Of a DNA stretch of 5,776 bases, positions 1 through 4,781 are shown one piece after another; position 1 is the first letter of the stretch; each line of letters opens with the position of its first letter. The notes under the pieces are model-generated. The model searched no databases. It saw only the letters and a list, made by a program, of their open reading frames with translations, and was not told where the DNA came from. The stretch is from positions 1 to 5,776 of the forward strand of contig JAAVHM010000159.1 in the NCBI GenBank assembly GCA_014799675.1, in the 5' to 3' direction. This DNA is from Ruminococcus sp. GTDB lineage: Bacteria > Bacillota > Clostridia > Oscillospirales > Ruminococcaceae. Made by a program: the position numbers and the translations under genes.

Positions 1-224
1 TACAAGGTGTCCCCTCGCTCCCCTGTGAACGATTAACAGTTTACAACCTTGCTTCCAAAATTCAAAGACAAATAAACAGTCTATAAAAAAGTTACCACAC
101 TAAATTAAAATTTATATTGCACAATAAAATGCGGGCAGTGTCAAAAATTTTCCTGCGGCATAATTTGTTAGTAAGGCAATTTCTCTTTGGGCATATAACG
201 GTACAGAAGTTTTGTTATCCATGG

Positions 225-237
225 GAGTATTTTACTC
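225..237. promoter_or_regulatory. Small perfect inverted repeat before feoA
   Basis: GAGTA, a TTT spacer and TACTC form a perfect 5-bp inverted repeat. It lies between the two halves of a weak candidate promoter (TTGTTA 212-217, TCTTAT 236-241), so an operator role is possible. It does not resemble a Fur box or a DtxR/IdeR box that I can recognise. A repeat this short in AT-rich DNA may be chance. Confidence 0.25.
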
Positions 238-258
238 TTATTTACATAGTACGCCTAA

Positions 259-285
259 AGGGGGAAAGGCTGTGCCTTTTGCCTT
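259..285 (+). promoter_or_regulatory. Stem-loop in the feoA leader, next to the RBS
   Basis: Bases 259-270 can pair with 274-285 around a TGT loop. The inner part AAAGGC/GCCTTT is perfect. The outer part has one G-G mismatch (263/281) and two G-U pairs. No T-run follows, so it is not an intrinsic terminator. It ends six bases before the ribosome binding site (AGAAAGGAAA, 291-300) and would be in the feoA leader if transcription starts upstream of it. It could influence initiation or mRNA stability; that is inference. Confidence 0.4.
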
Positions 286-303
286 AACATAGAAAGGAAA
301 TGA

Positions 304-543
304 TTGGAATTTATGAATACATCAAAGACCCTGCACGGTATGCGTGAGGGGACGTCAGCAAGGGTCATCGGGCTTCTTAACGAGGGGAGTATGCGCCGAA
401 GACTTCAGGACATTGGGCTTATTGAGGGGACTCCCGTGCTGTGCCTGCAAAGAAGTCCCTCGGGAGACCCTATCGCTTATCTTATAAGGGGAGCTGTCAT
501 TGCTCTGCGGGAAGAGGACAGCTCAAAGGTTTTGGTCGAATAA
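304..543 (+). CDS. feoA: FeoA-family ferrous iron transport accessory protein
   Basis: This 79-residue protein is a single FeoA domain, an SH3-like beta-barrel that in classical Feo systems acts in the cytoplasm with the FeoB Fe(II) permease. The FeoA pattern is clear: the GTSARVIGL strand, the RRRLQDIGL segment (about residues 32-40), EGTPV, the PSGDPIAYLIRG turn-and-strand (52-64) and a final IALREED...VLV. The length is normal for the family. The TTG at 304 is preferred over the in-frame ATG at 313 because AAAGGA (293-298) lies 5 bases from the TTG but 14 from the ATG; starting at 313 would give 76 residues. No feoB is next to it: the gene ends in a strong terminator, so it is probably transcribed alone. 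Stand-alone FeoA proteins are common in Clostridia and their role is less certain than that of operon-encoded FeoA. Confidence 0.9.
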   Translation: MEFMNTSKTLHGMREGTSARVIGLLNEGSMRRRLQDIGLIEGTPVLCLQRSPSGDPIAYLIRGAVIALREEDSSKVLVE

Positions 544-550
544 TTGATAT

Positions 551-588
551 GCAGGGACGGATATGAAATTCGTCTCTGCGATTTTTTT
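551..588 (+). terminator. Rho-independent terminator after feoA
   Basis: Bases 551-562 pair with 568-579 to give a 12-bp stem, including two G-U pairs, around an ATGAA loop. A run of seven T follows at 582-588. It starts seven bases after the feoA stop codon and separates feoA from the transporter genes downstream. Confidence 0.9.
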
Positions 589-627
589 ACATAAAATTTA
601 CAAAAAAGAAATACAAAATATGTAATT

Positions 628-646
628 ATTGCAAAATTGTTTCAAT
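628..646. promoter_or_regulatory. Imperfect palindrome upstream of the transporter promoter
   Basis: ATTGCAAAATTGTTTCAAT is an odd-centred palindrome with perfect ATTG/CAAT ends and 14 of 18 non-central positions symmetric. It lies about 65 bp upstream of the -35 element. It resembles LacI-family operators in general form, but is one base too long for a standard CcpA cre site. Just beyond it are two direct copies of GGTTACA 9 bp apart (649-655 and 658-664). It is a candidate regulator site only; the surrounding AT-richness makes chance symmetry plausible. Confidence 0.25.
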
Positions 647-712
647 ATGGTTACAAAGGTTACAGCAAAAGCCCCTAATGGTTAAAATTTGATTACAGTT
701 TTGCTATTGGGA

Positions 713-741
713 TAGAAAAATTATTTTTTATATGTTATAAT
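713..741 (+). promoter_or_regulatory. Extended -10 (sigma-A type) promoter of the transporter genes
   Basis: A perfect TATAAT at 736-741 is preceded by TG at the extended -10 position (TGTTATAAT, 733-741). Exactly 17 bp upstream is TAGAAA (713-718), which matches four of six bases of the -35 consensus; the extended -10 would make up for it. Transcription should begin near 748, leaving a leader of about 78 bases before the start codon at 826. Its place after the feoA terminator and before four collinear genes makes it the likely promoter of that set. Confidence 0.75.
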
Positions 742-774
742 AGTTAGGAAGGTTAGGAAAATTTTTAGTAAGCC

Positions 775-805
775 TGTTTCCGAGTATGGACATTTGTCGG
801 AGACA
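775..805 (+). promoter_or_regulatory. Leader stem-loop before the first permease gene
   Basis: TGTTTCCGA (775-783) pairs with TCGGAGACA (797-805) as a 9-bp stem with one G-U pair and a 13-base loop. The 3' arm contains a GGAG (799-802) and the first base of an in-frame ATG at 805, so the structure would hide that upstream start. The real ribosome binding site at 816-822 lies just outside. There is no T-run, so it is not a terminator. A role in mRNA stability or translation is inference. Confidence 0.45.
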
Positions 806-825
806 TGGCAAAAAAAGGTGATGCT

Positions 826-1794
826 ATGAAAAAACAAAAAGTCCCGAAAGTCCAAACGGTCAAGCCCGTGAAGCCTGCGGAAAACGCCGCCGACAGGTCT
901 GTCAAGACGGCAGTTAAAAAAGGCGTGAAAAAGCTTAAAAGCGACGGAGCTTTTCCCTACCTGTGTCTTGCGCCGAGCCTTATCGGTGTAATGATATTCT
1001 TTATTATTCCATTTTTTGTAATAATTTTCTATTCGATGGTGGATAATCCCATTAACAAGGATTTTGTTTTCCTTGACAACTACATAGCGATAGTGAAAAA
1101 TACCGCATTTCAGCGCGCCGCCGTGAATACGCTGACGTTTTCGGCAATTGCCGTGCCGCTTGCGGTGGTGCTGTCCCTTATGCTGGCAATGCTTCTTGAC
1201 TGCAAGATACCCTTTGTAAGCCAGTTCAGGACGAGCTTCCTATGCCCCATGATGGTGCCTGTTGCGTCTGTCGTGCTGATATGGCAGGTAATATTCCACT
1301 ACAACGGCGTTATGAACGATTTTCTTGCAAACTTCGGCATTGAAAAGATCGACTGGCTCAAATCAACACAGGGACAGCTGGTAATTGTTGCCCTGTTCCT
1401 TTGGAAGAATTTGGGGTACAACATGATACTTTTCCTGTCGGCGATAAACAACATTCCAAGCGACTTAATGGAGGTCGCCACGCTGGAGGGAGCAAGCCCG
1501 TTCTACAGATTTTTCAAAATAAAGCTCCGCTATCTGTCCCCCACAATACTTTTTGTAACCATACTCTCGCTTATAAATTCCTTTAAGGTTTTCCGGGAGG
1601 TCTACCTGCTGACGGGGGACTACCCATACGACAGCCTGTATATGCTCCAGCATTTTATGAACAATACTTTCCGCAACATAGATTACCAGAAGCTTTCCTC
1701 GGCGGCAATACTCATGGCGGTTGTCATGATAATCATAATTGGAGGACTGTTCATTGCCGAGAATAAATTCGGAGAGGACGTTGAGAGTGATTAG
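826..1794 (+). CDS. Carbohydrate-type ABC transporter permease (MalF/UgpA-like)
   Basis: A 322-residue integral membrane protein, one half of the channel of a sugar-type ABC importer. After a basic, Lys/Pro/Val-rich N-terminal tail of about 40 residues come six hydrophobic helices, at about 44-71, 99-124, 138-158, 184-206, 238-256 and 292-311. The ATPase-docking EAA loop is at 216-239 (E216, the EGA at 221-223, SP at 238-239); the usual Pro near position 235 is Arg. This order and size fit the MalF/UgpA/LacF group. The start at 826 is chosen because AGGTGAT (816-822) precedes it at good distance. An in-frame ATG at 805 would add seven residues, but its only Shine-Dalgarno-like bases are two bases away and lie in a stem. 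It is first in the apparent operon and overlaps the next permease. No binding protein precedes it. Substrate cannot be read from the sequence; sugar, oligosaccharide or glycerol-phosphate-like compounds are all possible. Confidence 0.9.
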   Translation: MKKQKVPKVQTVKPVKPAENAADRSVKTAVKKGVKKLKSDGAFPYLCLAPSLIGVMIFFIIPFFVIIFYSMVDNPINKDFVFLDNYIAIVKNTAFQRAAVNTLTFSAIAVPLAVVLSLMLAMLLDCKIPFVSQFRTSFLCPMMVPVASVVLIWQVIFHYNGVMNDFLANFGIEKIDWLKSTQGQLVIVALFLWKNLGYNMILFLSAINNIPSDLMEVATLEGASPFYRFFKIKLRYLSPTILFVTILSLINSFKVFREVYLLTGDYPYDSLYMLQHFMNNTFRNIDYQKLSSAAILMAVVMIIIIGGLFIAENKFGEDVESD

Positions 1795-2746
1795 CGCAGA
1801 TATCAAAACTATAGGGATCGTATCGGAAAAGAACGTTCCGAAAAAGAAAATACACCGAATATCCAGAAAGCGGCAGAAGCTTATAATGGCGGTGCTGACG
1901 GTGTTTGCCGCGGCGGCGGCGGTGATCTTCCTGCTGCCCACGGTGCTTACAATTGCAAACTCCTTTATGAGCGCGTCGGAGATAAACGCAAACTACGGAG
2001 CGATTTTCGCCACAACGGAAAGCGGCGGCAAGGTGTATGTTTCGGAAAAAATAAATCTGAAATTCATACCCGATATGGTAAGCTTCAGCCAGTACTACAC
2101 GGTACTTTTTAAAAGTCCCGACTATCTTTTCAAGTTCTGGAATTCGGTCATACTGGTCGTGCCTATTGTAATTTTCCAGCTTGTGACGGCTTCCCTTGCG
2201 GCGTATGCGTTTGCGCGTCTCAAAGGCAGGCTGAAAGAGATAATATTTTTCGTCTACATAATAGTAATGCTCATGCCCTATCAGGTAACGCTTGTTCCGA
2301 ACTATCTTGTGTCCGAGTGGCTGAACATACTCGACACAAGGTCGGCGATAATCCTGCCGGGAATATTTACGCCCTTTGCGGTGTTTATCCTGTCGAAAAT
2401 AATGCGGCGCATACCCCATTCGCTTATAGAAGCCGCAAAGCTTGACGGCGCGGGGGAAATGCAGATATTTTCGTATATTTGTATGCCGCTGTGCAAAAGC
2501 GCGCTGTTTTCGGTTGCAATTCTTGTATTCATAGACTACTGGAACATGGTTGAACAGCCCCTTATACTTCTGTCGGACACGAATTTGTACCCCCTGTCGG
2601 TATTCCTTTCCCAGATAAACACGGGGGAGATAGGCTTGGCGTTCTCGGTGGCGACGATATATATGATACCGACACTGCTTATGTTCCTGTACGGCGAGGA
2701 TTATCTCGTTGAGGGCATAGCCTATTCGGGAGGAATTAAAGGATAG
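1787..2746 (+). CDS. Carbohydrate-type ABC transporter permease (MalG/UgpE-like)
   Basis: A 319-residue membrane protein and the expected partner of the permease before it. TM1 is about 33-58, followed by a longer extracytoplasmic stretch (about 60-115), then five helices at about 116-142, 151-173, 187-204, 236-258 and 284-302. Family marks are AYAFARLKGR (139-148) after TM2, the MLMPYQVTLVPNYL segment (161-174), a canonical EAA loop from 215 (EAAKLDGA, then MP at 233-234) and a C-terminus ending in GGIKG, as in MalG-type proteins. The GTG at 1787 is chosen as start because GGAGAGG (1771-1777) lies 9 bases before it; it overlaps the previous gene by 8 bp (GTGATTAG), implying translational coupling. 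A TTG at 1781 is an alternative that would add two residues. TM1 contains five Ala in a row from a GCG-repeat. An MsmX/UgpC-type ATPase would be needed and is not in the window. Confidence 0.9.
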   Translation: MISADIKTIGIVSEKNVPKKKIHRISRKRQKLIMAVLTVFAAAAAVIFLLPTVLTIANSFMSASEINANYGAIFATTESGGKVYVSEKINLKFIPDMVSFSQYYTVLFKSPDYLFKFWNSVILVVPIVIFQLVTASLAAYAFARLKGRLKEIIFFVYIIVMLMPYQVTLVPNYLVSEWLNILDTRSAIILPGIFTPFAVFILSKIMRRIPHSLIEAAKLDGAGEMQIFSYICMPLCKSALFSVAILVFIDYWNMVEQPLILLSDTNLYPLSVFLSQINTGEIGLAFSVATIYMIPTLLMFLYGEDYLVEGIAYSGGIKG

Positions 2747-2779
2747 TTGACAGTTTACAGTTGACAGTTGATAGTTAAT
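2745..2779. repeat. Five-copy 7-bp tandem repeat (AGTTGAC type)
   Basis: Five 7-bp units in perfect register: AGTTGAC, AGTTTAC, AGTTGAC, AGTTGAT, AGTTAAT. The first unit begins inside the TAG stop codon of the MalG-like gene and the array fills most of the spacer before the adaptor gene. Heptameric arrays of this type are familiar as dispersed intergenic repeats in many bacterial genomes, where they often give spurious translations such as NYQLSTVNCQLS on the opposite strand, as here. A single AGTTTAC in a matching 10-bp context occurs at 36-45. Function unknown. Confidence 0.85.
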
Positions 2780-2803
2780 TATATTTCTAAGAGGAGAATT
2801 AAT

Positions 2804-4768
2804 ATGAACGAAAATAAAAGAAGAGAATGGGTCAAAAATGCCATAATTATTTTTCTTGTAATTATGCTGCTGCTGACGTTTTTTTCCAATACTATTATGA
2901 ATTACTCTCTGCCCGAGATTTCGGCGCAGCAGGTAACAAACGGCACTCTCTCCGAGCAGATAAGGGGAAGCGGTACTGTTGAGGCAAACCAGAGCTATGA
3001 GGTGAAAATGGGAGAGACCCGTAAGATCGCTTCCGTAGAGGTAAAAGTCGGCGACGAGGTGGAAAAGGGTCAGACCCTGTTGAAGCTTGAGGACAGCGAC
3101 AGCGAGGAGCTGACAACTGCCGAAAAGGAGCTTGACACTGCTGAAAAGGCTTTGAGAGAAGCCAAAAAAAGCTATCAGGAGGCGTTGCTTTCCGTTGGGG
3201 CTGACTACCGTACAGACGAGCTTGACATTGAAAATCAGGAGGAGGCTCTTGCGGTACTTAAAGAAGACCTTTCCAAAATTTCGGAATATCAGAAGGCTTA
3301 CGACAGCGCAAAGGAAGCGGTAAGAAAGATACAATCCGAGATAAGGGACATTGAAAAGGAAAAAAAGGAGTATGACGACACGGTTGCGGCAATATCGGAC
3401 GAGAACAGGTATTCCGAGCTTAGCGCGGAGGATTATGAAAGACTTACCGCCGCAAAGAAAAAGTTTGAAAGCGCAGAAAAGGCAAAGACCAAGACAGAGG
3501 AAAATATAAAAAAATACGAAAGCGAAATTGCAAGCGGCGGAGATCAGAGCGCAATAAACAGCGCTAAAAAGGCTGTTGAGCAGAAGCAGCTTGAAATAAG
3601 CAGTCTTAATTCAAAGCTTGACGAAGCTTATATGGCTGAAGATCCCGATATGTCGGCGATAAACGAGCTTCGGCAGCAGATCACCCAAGCCGAGCTTGAC
3701 TTGAAATACCTAAATGATGATTACAACAATGAACTGTCAAAATCCAGCGAATACGCCAAAAACAAACAGCTTCTCTCGGGCGAACAGCAGACCCTGAAGC
3801 GCAACGAGACCTCTTACGACAGCGCTAAAAAGGCTCTTGAAGATCTGATTGCCGAGATAAAAAGAGACGCAAACAAGAAAGCCGAGGACGCCGAAAACCG
3901 TCTGGAGGACGCAAAGCTCCGTCTGGAGGACGCGCAGGCTGACGAGGCTGACGCTAAAGAAAAGGCTTCCGTAACAGAGGATGAGCAGGAGAAAAAGATA
4001 CGCGAGGCGGAGACGGCTCTCGAAAAGGCGAAGATAGCTCTTTCACAAAAGCAGAAGCAGGACGCTGTAACAAGCGGCAAGGACGCTCTTGCAATACAGG
4101 CTTTGCAGGACGGCATTACCGACGCCGAAAAGGACGTTGCGGACGTCAATGAAAAAATCGAAAAGCTTAAGAAAAATTCCGTGGGCGCGGAGATAACTGC
4201 TCCCGTGGGCGGAAAGATAACAAGCCTTGGTTTTGTTGCGGGCGAGGAAGCTACAAAGGAATCTGTTGCGGCAACTATCGAGATGAGCGAAAAGGGCTAC
4301 ACTATGTCCATAACCGTTACCTCCGAGCAGGCGAGAAAGGTAAAAACGGGAGACACCGCCGAGGTTCAGTATTTCTGGGGCGGCGACGCAAACGTTGTAT
4401 TGCAGTCCATAACAGCGGACGAGAAGAACCCCTCAAAAAGCAAGATACTTAGATTTTCGGTAACGGGAGACGTTTCCCCCGGTCAGACCTTGCAGATATC
4501 AATGGGCTCAAAGGGTCAGAGGTACGATTACATAGTCCCCAACAGCTCCGTCCGTGAGGACAACAACGGCAAGTTCGTGCTGGCGGTGGTTGCGAAGAGC
4601 AGTCCTCTCGGAAACCGTTATACTGCTGAAAGAGTGGCTGTAGAGGTGCTTGCTTCCGACGACACGTCATCGGCTGTTTCGGGAGGCTTCACAGGCGGCG
4701 AAATGATAATCGCGACCTCCTCAAAGCCTATAGAAGCCGGTATGCAGGTGCGCTTTGCCGAGAATTGA
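2804..4768 (+). CDS. HlyD/MacA-family membrane fusion (adaptor) protein with very long coiled coil
   Basis: A 654-residue adaptor anchored in the membrane with its bulk outside. A short basic N-terminus (KRREWVKN) precedes one membrane helix at about 12-30; there is no lipobox. Next come the first biotinyl-lipoyl half (about 55-96, with GSGTVEA, VKVGDEVEKGQTLLKLED), a heptad-rich helical region (about 99-458), the second lipoyl half (462-495, with AEITAPVGGKITSLG), a beta-barrel (about 500-572) and a membrane-proximal domain (573-654). The coiled coil is far longer than in MacA. Its only proline, P281, is at the centre, as expected for a hairpin tip. Glycine-bearing breaks lie roughly symmetrically at 132 and 425 and at 245 and 326. 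I see no cysteine. AGGAG (2792-2796) sits 7 bases before the ATG. Such adaptors link ABC exporters to extracytoplasmic parts; here the likely partner is the next gene, 13 bp away. Confidence 0.88.
   Translation: MNENKRREWVKNAIIIFLVIMLLLTFFSNTIMNYSLPEISAQQVTNGTLSEQIRGSGTVEANQSYEVKMGETRKIASVEVKVGDEVEKGQTLLKLEDSDSEELTTAEKELDTAEKALREAKKSYQEALLSVGADYRTDELDIENQEEALAVLKEDLSKISEYQKAYDSAKEAVRKIQSEIRDIEKEKKEYDDTVAAISDENRYSELSAEDYERLTAAKKKFESAEKAKTKTEENIKKYESEIASGGDQSAINSAKKAVEQKQLEISSLNSKLDEAYMAEDPDMSAINELRQQITQAELDLKYLNDDYNNELSKSSEYAKNKQLLSGEQQTLKRNETSYDSAKKALEDLIAEIKRDANKKAEDAENRLEDAKLRLEDAQADEADAKEKASVTEDEQEKKIREAETALEKAKIALSQKQKQDAVTSGKDALAIQALQDGITDAEKDVADVNEKIEKLKKNSVGAEITAPVGGKITSLGFVAGEEATKESVAATIEMSEKGYTMSITVTSEQARKVKTGDTAEVQYFWGGDANVVLQSITADEKNPSKSKILRFSVTGDVSPGQTLQISMGSKGQRYDYIVPNSSVREDNNGKFVLAVVAKSSPLGNRYTAERVAVEVLASDDTSSAVSGGFTGGEMIIATSSKPIEAGMQVRFAEN
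3558..3574 (+). repeat. 17-bp direct repeat in the coiled-coil region, copy 1
   Basis: ACAGCGCTAAAAAGGCT is found here and at 3819-3835, 261 bp (87 codons) apart and in the same reading frame. Both encode the SAKKA core of the coiled coil (NSAKKAV and DSAKKAL). A related, diverged version, DSAKEAV, is at about residues 167-173. The pattern is consistent with growth of the coiled coil by internal duplication. Confidence 0.75.
3819..3835 (+). repeat. 17-bp direct repeat in the coiled-coil region, copy 2
   Basis: Second identical copy of the 17-mer at 3558-3574, encoding the start of DSAKKAL in what should be the descending arm of the hairpin, whereas the first copy falls in the ascending arm. 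Confidence 0.75.
3898..3933 (+). repeat. Heptad-length tandem duplication inside the coiled coil
   Basis: CCGTCTGGAGGACGC occurs at 3898-3912 and again at 3919-3933, exactly 21 bp (seven codons) apart. It encodes consecutive heptads NRLEDAK and LRLEDAQ. Identity at the nucleotide level, not just the protein level, suggests a fairly recent duplication by which the coiled coil can grow one heptad at a time. Confidence 0.8.
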
Positions 4769-4781
4769 ATCGGGTGATAAT

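Larger units (their letters stand above)
1..303. other. Upstream region with no supportable gene
   Basis: I find no convincing coding sequence on either strand in this AT-rich stretch. It holds a perfect 5-bp inverted repeat at 225-237, a longer imperfect stem-loop at 259-285, and one copy of the 10-mer ACAGTTTACA at 36-45, which also occurs in the tandem repeat near 2750. A promoter for feoA is expected here but I could not place one firmly. The best pair I see is TTGTTA (212-217) with TCTTAT (236-241) at 18 bp, which is weak. The first 30 bases are richer in C and may belong to whatever lies to the left. Confidence 0.6.

Noticed and set aside
1..303. Riboswitch upstream of feoA
   Set aside because: I could not match the leader to any riboswitch class I know; only local hairpins are visible.
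628..646. CcpA cre site reading of the palindrome
   Set aside because: The TG...CA core is 15 rather than 14 bases and lacks the central CG, so I list it only as an unassigned palindrome.
805..825. ATG 805 as the start of the first permease
   Set aside because: Its only Shine-Dalgarno-like bases (799-802) are two bases away and buried in a stem, while ATG 826 has AGGTGAT at 816-822.
1739..1786. An earlier TTG start (1739) for the second permease
   Set aside because: It would overlap the first permease by 56 bases and has no ribosome binding site; GGAGAGG at 1771-1777 fits GTG 1787 or TTG 1781.
1465..1941. A 158-codon - strand open frame over the junction of the two permeases
   Set aside because: Fully antisense to conserved permease coding sequence, with no domain and no supporting start signal.
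2745..2779. CRISPR array
   Set aside because: Units are 7 bp with no spacers, so this is a simple tandem repeat.
2768..2803. A TTG start at 2768 for the adaptor
   Set aside because: It falls within the heptamer repeat; AGGAG at 2792-2796 clearly serves ATG 2804.
1751..3334. A 527-codon open frame on the - strand across both the MalG-like permease and the start of the adaptor
   Set aside because: It is antisense to two well-supported genes, has low-complexity Arg/Tyr/His-rich composition typical of a shadow frame, crosses the heptamer repeat (giving NYQLSTVNCQLS), and shows no recognisable domain.
3814..4149. A Ser/Ala-rich 111-codon - strand open frame inside the adaptor gene
   Set aside because: Its composition is the complement of Lys/Glu/Ala-rich coiled-coil codons; it is a shadow, not a gene.
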